A DNA stretch of 64,000 nt. It comes from Rhodobacterales bacterium HKCCE3408. GTDB lineage: Bacteria; Pseudomonadota; Alphaproteobacteria; Rhodobacterales; Rhodobacteraceae. Where the stretch lies: contig WVSN01000013.1 of NCBI GenBank assembly GCA_015689705.1, positions 1 to 64,000 of the forward strand. The letters are read 5' to 3'. A model generated the notes under the pieces. That model had not been told where the DNA came from and ran no database searches. It saw only the letters and a program-made list of their open reading frames with translations. Shown piece after piece: positions 49,510 through 58,258 of the stretch. Positions within the stretch are counted from its first letter, which is position 1. The number at the start of each line of letters is the position of its first letter. A program made the position numbers and the translations under genes.

Positions 49510-51573
49510 ATGATCTCGGCAATCATCCCGTACCGCGACTGGTCCCTGGAAAGGCTCGGCGGATGCGTCGAGCGGCTGCGGCACCTGCCGGCGATCACCG
49601 AGATCATCGTCGTCGATTTCGGGTCGTCGGAGCCTCTGGCCGCTCTTCCCGGTTGCCGGGTCGTCAGGGTCGATGCCGACCGCTGGTGCCTGGCCGAGGC
49701 GAACAACATCGGCATTGCCGAGGCGCGGAACGACGTCGTCCTGAAGATCGACGCCGATGTGCGGCTGATGATCGGGAACGAGACGCTGGAGGAGCTGGCC
49801 GGATCGCTGAGCGACGGCCGGGCCTCGTTCATCGTGCTCCAGCCCACCGACGTGCAGTACGAGGACGGCCGCCCAAGCCGCCGCCGGCTGCGTCCGTCCT
49901 GGGCCGAGGGCTGCTGCAATCTGTTCAGTCGCGCCGACGTCGTCGAGATCGGCGGGTTCGACACCCGGTATTTCGACTATGGCGGCGAGGACAACGACCT
50001 GTGCCAGCGGCTGCGGCGGTACGGCAAACGGGTCGATCTCTTCCAGTCCGACAGGGTCCTGCACGAGCGGCACCCGCCATCGGATGCGCGCGAGAAGGGG
50101 GTGTTCTCCGACCTCCACAAGAAGAACCTTCTGGCCGACACCTCGATCTTCCGGCCGCAGCCGTTCCGCTATTCCGACTACCGGGACGACGGGACATTCG
50201 GCCCGGCGATCACCGTGGCGATCGCGACGACCGACCGGCCGAACCGGGCGGCCCATCTCGACTATTGCCTGCGGGGGCTGGCGGCCCAGACCTTCCGGGA
50301 TTTCGAAGTGCGGATCTGCGAGAACGGAACGCCGGCGCGGAAACGCCTTAAGCTCGCGGCACTGCGCAAGGCGTTCCCGACGCTCGACATTCACCTGCAC
50401 GTGCTCGACGAGCCCTCGATTCCGAAAGCGCGCAATCTCATCACCGACCACGCCCGGGGCTTCTACATCGCGGTTCACGATGACGACGATTTCTCGTTCC
50501 CGACCCGCTTCGAGGAGCAGCTGGACTGCATGGCGGCGCAGGAGGGCGCGCATGGCTGCCATTCGAGCTGGATCGAATTCGACGAGGAGACGGGACGGCT
50601 GAGGTCGTATTACGGGCAGCCGCGCGACATCAACGAACTGCTGCGGCGGCCGCGCAAGGTGACCCTGCACAGCAGCTGCTTCTACCGCCGGGACGTGCTG
50701 GCGCGCATGCGGTACGACGAGACCCTCACGCTCGGCTCGGACTATCAGCTGCATGTCCGGATGACGCTGGCCGGTCTCGAGGTGCCCCATTCCGGCAGGT
50801 TCCACGTCCTGCGGCGTCTGCACGGGGCGAGCGTGACGAATACCGGCGTGATCGATCAGCGCGACGTCGCGGACCGGACGAACGCGGCCTACCGGTACTT
50901 CCTGGGCGAGCCGTTCCTGGCCGCGATCCGGGCCGAGAGCGAGGACCCGTTCTGGGTCACCGGGTTCCCGACCATCCGCGAAATGCTGGCCTACCTGCCC
51001 GCCGACTTCGGCGCGTTCCGGCTGGATCTCCACATGGAAGCGGCGCTTGCCCTCGGGTTCGATCCGCTTTTCGGCGCGGGAGGGGATGGCGCCGTCTGCC
51101 AGTTCGCCGGCGTGACCTTCGTTCCGGCGTACCGGGATTACGGCTACAGCACCCGGCTTGTCATGCGGTCGCAGGTGCCGATGACCGCCGGCGAGATGAT
51201 GGAGCGACTGCCGGCCTTTGGAGCACTGCGCGGGGTGGACCCGGTGTCGGAGATCGAACTGTCCAGCCCGTCGTCCCTTCAGGGGCTGGACGCGCTGCGC
51301 GTGGAGGCCGGCCAGAGGCGCGTCATGTCGCGCCGCTATGACGACATGGTCGAGGCGCTGAACGCGATGCCCGAGTCCCTTCTTGCCGCCGGGCTTGGCC
51401 GGATCGAGTTCTTCGCCGTCAATCACCCGGTCGAGGGCGTTCACGTCCTTCTGGGGACCTTCGACAATACCGGGGATCTCGAATACGCGCTGAGCGTCGC
51501 GAATTCGGGCAGGACGGGCGACTACTTCGCGGTGTCGAGCATGGGCCGGCGCGGAGGCTTCCATGGAGCTTAG
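49510..51573 (+). CDS. Twin-domain GT2 glycosyltransferase with unknown C-terminal domain
   Basis: The 687-residue protein contains two GT-A (family 2) units. Unit one (1-210) has MISAIIPYRDW, metal-binding DAD at 81-83 and an ED pair in YGGEDNDL (158-165). Unit two (about 230-480) starts ITVAIATTDRPNR and has a DDDD run at 324-327 and a GSDYQLH motif. Residues about 480-687 are not recognised and may bind an acceptor or the overlapping neighbour. Its stop overlaps the next gene by 11 nt. ATG 49510 is chosen from the GT2 N-terminus. It may polymerise an alternating disaccharide, as hyaluronan or chondroitin synthases of this layout do, but that is speculative. Confidence 0.7.
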   Translation: MISAIIPYRDWSLERLGGCVERLRHLPAITEIIVVDFGSSEPLAALPGCRVVRVDADRWCLAEANNIGIAEARNDVVLKIDADVRLMIGNETLEELAGSLSDGRASFIVLQPTDVQYEDGRPSRRRLRPSWAEGCCNLFSRADVVEIGGFDTRYFDYGGEDNDLCQRLRRYGKRVDLFQSDRVLHERHPPSDAREKGVFSDLHKKNLLADTSIFRPQPFRYSDYRDDGTFGPAITVAIATTDRPNRAAHLDYCLRGLAAQTFRDFEVRICENGTPARKRLKLAALRKAFPTLDIHLHVLDEPSIPKARNLITDHARGFYIAVHDDDDFSFPTRFEEQLDCMAAQEGAHGCHSSWIEFDEETGRLRSYYGQPRDINELLRRPRKVTLHSSCFYRRDVLARMRYDETLTLGSDYQLHVRMTLAGLEVPHSGRFHVLRRLHGASVTNTGVIDQRDVADRTNAAYRYFLGEPFLAAIRAESEDPFWVTGFPTIREMLAYLPADFGAFRLDLHMEAALALGFDPLFGAGGDGAVCQFAGVTFVPAYRDYGYSTRLVMRSQVPMTAGEMMERLPAFGALRGVDPVSEIELSSPSSLQGLDALRVEAGQRRVMSRRYDDMVEALNAMPESLLAAGLGRIEFFAVNHPVEGVHVLLGTFDNTGDLEYALSVANSGRTGDYFAVSSMGRRGGFHGA

Positions 51574-52159
51574 GTTCGACTATCTCCCCGACCGGATGTT
51601 CTATGCCGTGCGCTTCAGGCCGGGCGCGTACGAAAGCACGCCGTTCATCCGCGAACTGCGCTTCTGGGGCGTGGACCGGGTTCCGTGTCCGTCCCTGAGC
51701 ACGATGGCGGCGCTGCTGGCGCTGAAAGGGCACCCCATGTCCGTCGTCACGCTGCAGGACGCGGCGCTGAGCCCGGCCGTCTGCACCGCGCTGTCGCAAT
51801 ATTTCGGTGTCGCGGTTCATCCGGCATCGCTCGAGGTCGATCGTCGCGATCTGCCGGGCGGCGAGAGGACGGTCGCCCCGGTCCGGTTCGCATCCGCGTC
51901 CGGGATGACCGGTGGCCTCGACGGCGCCGAAGTGGTGACGTGGACCAGCCTCGACGACCTGCGCGGCCCGTTCGGCGGGGCAATTCGGACGAACCTCGAC
52001 GCCTTCGATTTGGATGAGACCGAGAAGAACCTGATCGTCGCGCTGTGCTGCGCCGGCAAGGATGTCGGGCACATCCTGCTGCCGGACGCGGCCCCCGGCC
52101 TGACGGCTGTCTTTCACCGGATCGGTCTCGAAATCGTCGACCGCTCGCCCGCGGACTAG
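51563..52159 (+). CDS. Unknown protein overlapping the twin-GT2 gene
   Basis: The 198-residue soluble protein has no recognised family. It starts at ATG 51563 inside the end of the GT gene, with GGAGG before it, and shows no signal peptide or helix. Features are MELRFDYLPDRMFYAVRF, a middle TGGLDGAEVVTW and a C-terminal FGGAIRTNLDAFDLDETEKN stretch with an ICCAG-like ALCCAGKD. Coupling by overlap suggests stoichiometric association with the glycosyltransferase. The convergent gene begins 7 nt after its stop. Confidence 0.6.
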   Translation: MELRFDYLPDRMFYAVRFRPGAYESTPFIRELRFWGVDRVPCPSLSTMAALLALKGHPMSVVTLQDAALSPAVCTALSQYFGVAVHPASLEVDRRDLPGGERTVAPVRFASASGMTGGLDGAEVVTWTSLDDLRGPFGGAIRTNLDAFDLDETEKNLIVALCCAGKDVGHILLPDAAPGLTAVFHRIGLEIVDRSPAD

Positions 52160-52166
52160 CCGGCGT

Positions 52167-53765
52167 CTACCGGTCCATCGCGTCGCGCAGGCGGGAGATC
52201 ACGCGGCTGCGCATGTCCTCCAGCTCGCTGTCCTGAAGCTCGGTCTCGGGATCGGTCCGGGTGGCGACGGTACTGACCTGGGGCGTGATCTCGATGCCGG
52301 TGCCGATATAGATCTCGATCGTGCCGGGCTCGGGGTTCACGCCCGATGCCGTGAAATCCCTCGCGCGCGCGCCGATCGTGCGGGCCACGATATCCGCGGC
52401 TTCGGCCGATCTGTCGTCGTAGTAGCGGACCTGGTTCTCGGAGATGCGGTAATCGACGCGGTTCACCGCGACGACGGGCAGGCGCAGTCCGTCCACCGTG
52501 TCCTGCAACTCTGCGACGACGTCGTCTCCGACGCTGTCCGCGGCGAAGATGTGCAGGATGACGAAGTCCGCGCCGGGAATGTCCGGGTAGGTCACGTGGT
52601 CGGTCACCGCCGGCGCGCCGGTCGCCCCGATATCGCGGGACAGCCCGGCCGGGATCGTGCTGAGCGCCGCCGGGATCACCGCCGTCACCGGATCATCGAC
52701 GGTCGCGAGCGCAAAGCTGAGACCGCCCGCCGGTTCGGGCGGGGCCGACACCTGCACGAGCGTGGACAGGAAACTGGGCCGGTCGGGGCTGGCGGCGGAC
52801 AGGCGATCGGTCTCCGGCGCCGGATCGGCGGCGCGCGGCACGGGACGCGCCGTCGGGAGGCGGATGTCGCTGTTCAGCGCGCTGTCGAACGCGCCCGATC
52901 TCGCGACGGGCCTGCTTCCCGCGAGGGCCGTTTCGCCGGCGTCGAAGCTGAGCGGGCCGAGCGTTCCGGGATCTTCCAGCAGCGCGGGCGGGTTTTCGGT
53001 GCCCAACGGCTCACCCTCGCGCGGCGGCGGCGGCACGATCACCGAGACCCGCGGAAAGCGATCCACGGCCGGCGCGGCGAGCGATGCGGCTTCCGGCGTC
53101 GTCCCGATGCTGACCGCGATCCGCGCGAGCGCCGTCTGCAGAACGGCCGGCACCGGGGGCACGAGTTCCGTGTCGAGATCGGCGATTGCGGTCGGGCCTT
53201 CGGCGGCGGGTTCGGCCGGGGCCGGCGCCTGAGCCTGAGCGGTTTGCCCGGGTTCGGCGACAACTGCCGGGGCCGGCGCCTCTGCCATGGGCTGTTCCGG
53301 GGCCGCCGCGTCATTGCCGGGCAGGGGGCCGTCGTAGTTCATCAGGCCGACACCCGCGACGATCCCGATGCAGAACGCCACCACTGCGAAACCGATGCGC
53401 CGTCGGGCGACCCCGGATTTCCCGGGCGAAGGCATCACCGCAGCGGCCGGAGCAACGTCCGGCCAGTCCTGCGGTTCTTCCTGTGGCTCGACCGCGACCG
53501 GCCGCGGCGCTTCGGTGGGGGCCTGATCTTCGGCCGCTCCGGTCCGGTTGCGTGCGCGCAGGACCTCCTCCCGTTGAGCCCGCGCCCGCTCGAGCCGGTC
53601 GGTGAAGGTCAGGTTGGTCTCGGCGGTCTTCGAGTCCGCGGTCGGAGCGCCGCCGGCCGTGGTCGGCCCGGTCTGGTCCTGGCCCGTTCCGGCGTTCGCG
53701 GACCGTGCTCGCAGCACGGCTTCGCGCCGGGCTCTCGCCTTCTTGAGACGATCTTCCCAGTTCAT
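52167..53765 (-). CDS. Membrane protein with duplicated N-terminal motif and LytR_C-like domain
   Basis: The 532-residue protein has a cytosolic N-terminus with two copies of a basic helical motif, DRLKKARARREAVLRAR at 5-21 and DRLERARAQREEVLRAR at 56-72. A single membrane helix lies at about 124-142. A long Pro/Ala-rich periplasmic region ends in a roughly 100-residue domain (VILHIFAADSVGDDVVAEL then VRYYDDRSAEAADIVARTIGA) resembling the LytR_C/SPOR-like fold of cell-envelope proteins. The start is ambiguous: ATG 53765 is preferred, TTG 53807 is in frame. No catalytic residues are visible. It may organise envelope or polysaccharide proteins. Confidence 0.55.
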   Translation of the reverse strand: MNWEDRLKKARARREAVLRARSANAGTGQDQTGPTTAGGAPTADSKTAETNLTFTDRLERARAQREEVLRARNRTGAAEDQAPTEAPRPVAVEPQEEPQDWPDVAPAAAVMPSPGKSGVARRRIGFAVVAFCIGIVAGVGLMNYDGPLPGNDAAAPEQPMAEAPAPAVVAEPGQTAQAQAPAPAEPAAEGPTAIADLDTELVPPVPAVLQTALARIAVSIGTTPEAASLAAPAVDRFPRVSVIVPPPPREGEPLGTENPPALLEDPGTLGPLSFDAGETALAGSRPVARSGAFDSALNSDIRLPTARPVPRAADPAPETDRLSAASPDRPSFLSTLVQVSAPPEPAGGLSFALATVDDPVTAVIPAALSTIPAGLSRDIGATGAPAVTDHVTYPDIPGADFVILHIFAADSVGDDVVAELQDTVDGLRLPVVAVNRVDYRISENQVRYYDDRSAEAADIVARTIGARARDFTASGVNPEPGTIEIYIGTGIEITPQVSTVATRTDPETELQDSELEDMRSRVISRLRDAMDR

Positions 53766-54153
53766 GTCGGCAAGTGCTTTCCGGTTTTCGTGCGGAATGT
53801 TTGCCAAACGTCACTCTCCAACACCGCAACCATCAAGCGGTCGATCGACATTGTCATCGAATCGGAACCGATAATCACACCTGAATCGCGGGAGACGCAA
53901 ACCGCAGACGGGGGATAATCGGGCCGGAGGACTGGTCGAACGCCTTTTTTCGCAGGAATCCTGCAACCGCGGGCGGCGGCATTCCGCCGGTGCGGGTGGT
54001 TCGGTCGGTGCGGGGCGATCAACAAAGGCTGCCGAAGATCGCCGCTGTGGCCGACAGGGTCTTGCCCGGGACGCCGAATGCCCCGGATTCAGTGCGGCGA
54101 GATAGCCCCGCGCCGTCGGAGGGTTGCGACCACAGCCCGGATCTCGGCGGTCT
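53766..54153. other. Intergenic region with palindromes; no gene recognised
   Basis: These 388 bp between two minus-strand genes hold the probable promoter of the membrane-protein gene. ATCGG-AA-CCGAT at 53861-53872 is a perfect palindrome with 5-bp arms. A GCAGGA-A-TCCTGC hairpin occurs near 53953-53965 but has its T-run on the wrong side to terminate either strand. No open reading frame with convincing codon use was found. Confidence 0.4.
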
Positions 54154-55554
54154 TCAGACCACCTTTCCCGGGTTCATGATATTGCCGGGATCGATCGCAC
54201 GCTTGATGGTTCGCATGAGCTCGACGCCGCGATCGCCGTGCTCCGCCGCCATGCATCCCTTCTTGCCCGTGCCGATCCCGTGTTCGCCGGTGCAGGTCCC
54301 CTCCATCGACAGCGCCCGGTGCGAGAGCCGTTCGAGGAAGGCGCTGGCGCGCGCAACCTCCTCCGCGTCGTCCATGCGGATGAGAGGCATGGTGTGGAAA
54401 TTGCCGTCGCCGACATGCCCGACGATGGGCGCGATCAATCCGAACCGGTCGATGTCGGCCCGGGTCTCCGCCAGACACTCCGCCAGCCGCGACACCGGCA
54501 CGCAGACGTCGGTCACGATGACGGATGCGCCGGGGCGGAAGGATTTGGCGGCCCAGAACACATCGTGCCGCCCCCGCCAGAGCCGCCGGCGGTCCTCGGA
54601 CTGCAGCGCCCAGGCGAATTCCCCGCCGCCGTGATCGCGCACGATATCTCCGAACAGCGCCGATTGCTCGCGCACCGAGTTCGCGGATCCGCAGAACTCG
54701 ACGAACAGGTGTGGCACTTCCGGCAGGTCCATTTTCGAATAGGCGTTGCAGATCCCGATCTGCACCTCGTCGACGAATTCCACTCGAGCCACCGGAATGC
54801 CCGCCTGAATCGCCGCGATGGCGGCGGAACACGCGGTGCGGACATCCGGAAAGCTGCACACGCCGGACGAGGTCGCCTCGGGGATGCCCTGCAGCTTCAG
54901 CGTCAGTTCGGTGATGATCCCGAGCGTCCCTTCTGCGCCGATGAACAGACGGGTCAGATCGTAGCCCGCCGCCGACTTCCGCGCTCGTCGTCCCGTCGAG
55001 ATGAGCTCTCCGTCGGGCAGCACGACCTTCATGGCGATCACGTTGTGCATCATCGTGCCATGCTGCACGGCCATCGTTCCGGAGGCGCGCGTCGAAGCCA
55101 TACCGCCGAGCGTTGCATCCGCACCGGGATCGACGGGGAAGAAAAGGCCCCGGTCACGAAGCTCGGCCTCCAGCTGCCGCCGGGTCACGCCCGGCTCGAC
55201 CACGCAATCGAGGTCTTCGGGATGGACGGCGAGCACGCGGTTCATGCGGGACATGTCGAGGCACAGGCCGCCGAGGGGCGCATTGACGTGCCCCTCGAAT
55301 GAACTGCCGGCGCCGAAGCCGATGACGGGCACCCCGCTGGCGGCACAGATCCTGACCGCCGCCTGAACCTCGCCGGAGGTCACGGGAAAGGCGACGGCAT
55401 CGGGGGCGTCCGGTGCAATCCAGGTGGTGGTGTTGGCGTGCTGCTCGCAGATTGTCCGGTTGACCGAGAAGCGATCGCCGAAGAGATCTTCGAGCGCGGC
55501 CCGGGCGGCAGAGAACGACCGGGCCCGCGCCGGCGGGGTGGGCGGCATGTTCAT
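54154..55554 (-). CDS. FAD-linked oxidase, D-lactate dehydrogenase/glycolate oxidase GlcD-like
   Basis: The 466-residue flavoprotein has the PCMH FAD-binding motifs VIGFGAGSSFEGHVNAPLGG and GGMASTRASGTMAVQHGTM, shortened here to GFGAGSSFEGH and GGMASTRASG. The C-terminal cap has the GHVGDGNFHTMPL His motif and ends SMEGTCTGEHGIGTGKKGCM then IDPGNIMNPGKVV. It oxidises a 2-hydroxy acid such as D-lactate or D-2-hydroxyglutarate to the 2-oxo acid. It is divergent from a TetR regulator by 89 bp, probably its controller. The substrate is uncertain. Confidence 0.85.
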   Translation of the reverse strand: MNMPPTPPARARSFSAARAALEDLFGDRFSVNRTICEQHANTTTWIAPDAPDAVAFPVTSGEVQAAVRICAASGVPVIGFGAGSSFEGHVNAPLGGLCLDMSRMNRVLAVHPEDLDCVVEPGVTRRQLEAELRDRGLFFPVDPGADATLGGMASTRASGTMAVQHGTMMHNVIAMKVVLPDGELISTGRRARKSAAGYDLTRLFIGAEGTLGIITELTLKLQGIPEATSSGVCSFPDVRTACSAAIAAIQAGIPVARVEFVDEVQIGICNAYSKMDLPEVPHLFVEFCGSANSVREQSALFGDIVRDHGGGEFAWALQSEDRRRLWRGRHDVFWAAKSFRPGASVIVTDVCVPVSRLAECLAETRADIDRFGLIAPIVGHVGDGNFHTMPLIRMDDAEEVARASAFLERLSHRALSMEGTCTGEHGIGTGKKGCMAAEHGDRGVELMRTIKRAIDPGNIMNPGKVV

Positions 55555-55643
55555 GGAATGACCTGTTTTTTTGTGATGTGAGACTATTGTCGGGCCGGTG
55601 CCGGCAAATGTAAATTCACTTCCGAGTCTACTTTGGAGCCGCC
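55555..55643. promoter_or_regulatory. Divergent promoter with GCCGG-TG-CCGGC dyad
   Basis: The 89-bp gap between the oxidase and the TetR gene contains GCCGG at 55594-55598 and CCGGC at 55601-55605, a plausible TetR-type operator. AT-rich stretches lie on both sides for the two promoters. Confidence 0.4.
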
Positions 55644-56228
55644 ATGCCCAGGGACGCCGGGATTACCCGCCAACGCATCCTTGCCGCCGCGCATCAGATG
55701 TTCTTCCGCCAGGGCTTCGCGCGCGTGACGATGAGCGATATCGCCAGCGCGGCCGGGCTGACGAAACGCACGCTCTACCACCATTTCGACAGTAAGGATT
55801 CCCTTCTGGAGGCAATGCTCGAGCATCAGCACACGCTGTCGACGCGGACCTATGAAAAGAGTTTCCGGGAAACCGCTGGCGGACCGGACGCATTCGTGAG
55901 GCGCCTGTTCGACGACCTCGAAGCCTGGGCGGACAGCAAGACATACCTCGGGTCGGGGTTTACCCGTCTGGCGTCCGAACTGGGCGATCTGCGCGGCCAC
56001 CCTGCGATGCGGCTGGCGCAGCTGCACAAGGCAACGCTCGAAGCGATGCTCTCGGAGCACCTGGCCAGCCGCGGGACCGCCGATGCTGATCTTCTGGCCC
56101 GCCAGATCTGGGTGCTGATGGAGGGCGCCATGATCATGGCGCTCCTTCACAAGGACAGCGCCTATGTCAGGGTCGCGAGGGGAGCTGCGCTCAGGCTGGT
56201 CGGGTCGATGTACGGTGCGGCGGGGTGA
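55644..56228 (+). CDS. TetR family transcriptional regulator
   Basis: The 194-residue protein has an N-terminal TetR helix-turn-helix (RQGFARVTMSDIASAAGLTKRTLYHHFDSKD), with the recognition segment AAGLTKRTLYHHF. The C-terminal ligand domain is all-helical and family-variable. GGAGCC precedes ATG 55644. As the divergent neighbour of the FAD-linked oxidase it likely represses that gene and itself; the ligand is unknown. Confidence 0.88.
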   Translation: MPRDAGITRQRILAAAHQMFFRQGFARVTMSDIASAAGLTKRTLYHHFDSKDSLLEAMLEHQHTLSTRTYEKSFRETAGGPDAFVRRLFDDLEAWADSKTYLGSGFTRLASELGDLRGHPAMRLAQLHKATLEAMLSEHLASRGTADADLLARQIWVLMEGAMIMALLHKDSAYVRVARGAALRLVGSMYGAAG

Positions 56229-56633
56229 TGTCGGATCGGACTCGGAGATCAACAGGTGAGCGGCGTCGTGCCCGGTGGAGCGTCTGCCGACACCTAGTCG
56301 CGCCAGGAAATTGTAACCATGCTTTTACGTTCGACGCCGTTTCAAAATGCAAGAGAAATAGCACTCGCAGATGATATTCGCGGCGGGCGCGTGATGGGTC
56401 GCAGATCGAACTGGCACGGTCCTGGAAGATGTTCTTTTTCCGTAGAGCCAATATAAAATCTGAAATACCTGGAAAGTTAAATCCAATAATATTGGAAGAT
56501 GGCTGAATTTTGATATTCAAAGCCTTGAGCTCAAGCTGACAATAATCAATAGGGAGTCGATTATCAGCGAGTTTGACCTGAAAATATACTGCGTGATGAA
56601 ATCGAAGGTAGTTGGAGGCATAGCCCCGATCTG
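56229..56633. other. AT-rich convergent intergenic region with palindromes; no gene recognised
   Basis: These 405 bp mark a sharp drop in GC at the left edge of the low-GC segment. Perfect palindromes are TCCAATAATATTGGA at 56482-56496 and CTTGAGCTCAAG at 56524-56535. An imperfect hairpin with GCTGA...TAATC and GATTATCAGC arms lies at 56535-56568. A 109-codon minus-strand frame here lacks convincing codon use and was not called. Confidence 0.4.
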
Positions 56634-58031
56634 TCAGTTTACTTTGCGCGAGTCGGAGTTATTTCTGCGGCGAAGGAAGGACCATTTCTTTTTTGTCTTA
56701 GTGAAACCAAACCCAACCTTTTGCCCGACGGCAAAAGGGAAATCGTGGGACTTTAGATAGCTCTGGATCACAGATTTATAGGCTTCATTCTTGATTTCAG
56801 GTTTGAGGGTCAGAAAATGCTGTACCAACGGGACATCCAGAAAAGGATACCGTGCCTCCATGCCGAAGGATCCGGCGACCATTTCTTCCTTAGATAGATA
56901 TGCGGCTTGGGTGCTGCCAAAGAATGATGCCCACGGAAAACGACCCAGAAGATGGTCAGGATAGTGCCCGCCAAAATTGCTATGGGCAAAGATCTTTTTC
57001 CCCTGGAATCCGTAATCGGAATAAATCTCATCGGCGCCGCTACCTGAGAGATAGACTTGGGCACCGGCCTGCTTTGCCATATCACAAACAGCTGCAAGAA
57101 TCAGAGCGGCATTATCCTTATGGATACTCTTGCCGACCTCTGCCCGCTGGCCGTCATCGTTGATGATGAAATAAGGTTCATCTTCGACATTCTCGCGTAG
57201 CCATGTGGCCCAGGTGGCTTTGTCGATGCTTTCCTGCGGTACCAAGATCGCGCGGTTGCCCGATTGTTCGACCAACTCCCTTCGGGCCGATACAATGCCT
57301 GCATCTTCCCGTCCTTCCACGGTAACAGAAATGAAATGGGCCTTCTGTGCGATGAGTGATGCGGTGATAGCGCCGCTGTCATAGCCGCTTGATAGGCCCA
57401 CAAATGCGCTACCTTTCATGTGTGCGATTCGTTTCGCAACAGCCGCGTCAAAGAGCCTGTGCCAGCCATCTAGATCGTCAGAAAATTGCGCAAGGTTGAA
57501 CGTGATGATCTCAGCCGATGTTATCGACGTGCCGTCCAGCGCATAATCGACGAAGGTGTTAGGCTTCAGAGCCTGAATCTGCTGCATACCCAAGTGCTCC
57601 AGGGCACTACGATAGCTGCCCACGGCAAACTCATTGCCACGATGCCCGAAAAAAAGCGGTTTCGTGCCGAAGCAGTCGCGCGCCGCAAGGAAGCGACCTC
57701 GTTCGAAATCGACGATGACAATGGCAAACTCACCATCGAGCAACTCGAAGAGTTGGTCACCGTGATCACGATAGAGCTTCAACAGGTATTTGGCTTCGTT
57801 TGGCTCGTCCTCGGGGCAGTTGTAGATCTCGCCATTGAAGAGCACGAGGATCGTTTCATCCTCGGAGATATGCGGCTGGACGATGTAGTCGCCCCGCATC
57901 GACAGGAGGTTGTGGCAGAAATAGTAGCCGTGGACCTCGCGTTCATGAGTTGCGTCCGGGCCGCGCAGACGCATGGCCCTGTTAAACGCCGCATCTACCG
58001 CTGCGACAGATGAAAAGACAAAACTGCACAT
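56634..58031 (-). CDS. Asparagine synthase-like glutamine amidotransferase (AsnB family)
   Basis: The 465-residue protein starts MCSFVFSS, so Cys2 is the N-terminal nucleophile of a class II glutaminase domain (residues 1-190), with MRLRGPDATHER and ILVLFNGEIYNC. A synthetase domain follows, with PP-loop GLSSGYDSGAI in place of the usual SGGLDSS, and LSGSGADEIYSDYG. It is shorter than housekeeping AsnB (about 550). In O-antigen clusters such proteins amidate uronic acids or sugar precursors, the likely role here given its glycan neighbours. ATG 58031 is set by the obligatory Cys2. Codon use and GC are unlike the core genes. Confidence 0.8.
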   Translation of the reverse strand: MCSFVFSSVAAVDAAFNRAMRLRGPDATHEREVHGYYFCHNLLSMRGDYIVQPHISEDETILVLFNGEIYNCPEDEPNEAKYLLKLYRDHGDQLFELLDGEFAIVIVDFERGRFLAARDCFGTKPLFFGHRGNEFAVGSYRSALEHLGMQQIQALKPNTFVDYALDGTSITSAEIITFNLAQFSDDLDGWHRLFDAAVAKRIAHMKGSAFVGLSSGYDSGAITASLIAQKAHFISVTVEGREDAGIVSARRELVEQSGNRAILVPQESIDKATWATWLRENVEDEPYFIINDDGQRAEVGKSIHKDNAALILAAVCDMAKQAGAQVYLSGSGADEIYSDYGFQGKKIFAHSNFGGHYPDHLLGRFPWASFFGSTQAAYLSKEEMVAGSFGMEARYPFLDVPLVQHFLTLKPEIKNEAYKSVIQSYLKSHDFPFAVGQKVGFGFTKTKKKWSFLRRRNNSDSRKVN

Positions 58032-58258
58032 GAGATGTCCTAGAGATCGGAAGTGCGACTTGGTTAGCCAACGTGGTGATGTCAAGCAAGACAGCGGACA
58101 GCCTGGTGCGTCTGTCGCGCGGCCTGCAATAAGCAGGAAAAGAAGGCTTAGCCTAGCACACAAAGGGCTTGACCACCGAGTCGATAGAGGTTCTCACGGC
58201 GCCATGCACCTGCCCCAACAGGCAATACCTAGGCAAAACAACGCGGGAGGGGTCTTTC
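58032..58258. promoter_or_regulatory. Divergent intergenic region of the glycan island
   Basis: These 227 bp separate divergent genes and contain no recognised reading frame. A GGAGGGG ribosome site lies at its right end, just before TTG 58259. No clear operator was found. Confidence 0.3.

Noticed and set aside
53940-53970. T6 next to a GCAGGA/TCCTGC hairpin as a terminator
   Set aside because: The T-run precedes the hairpin on the plus strand, where no gene needs it, and reads as A-run on the minus strand.
56191-56520. 109-codon minus-strand frame in the AT-rich gap right of the TetR gene
   Set aside because: It overlaps the TetR coding end, shows no motif or ribosome site, and its second half is the TetR antisense.
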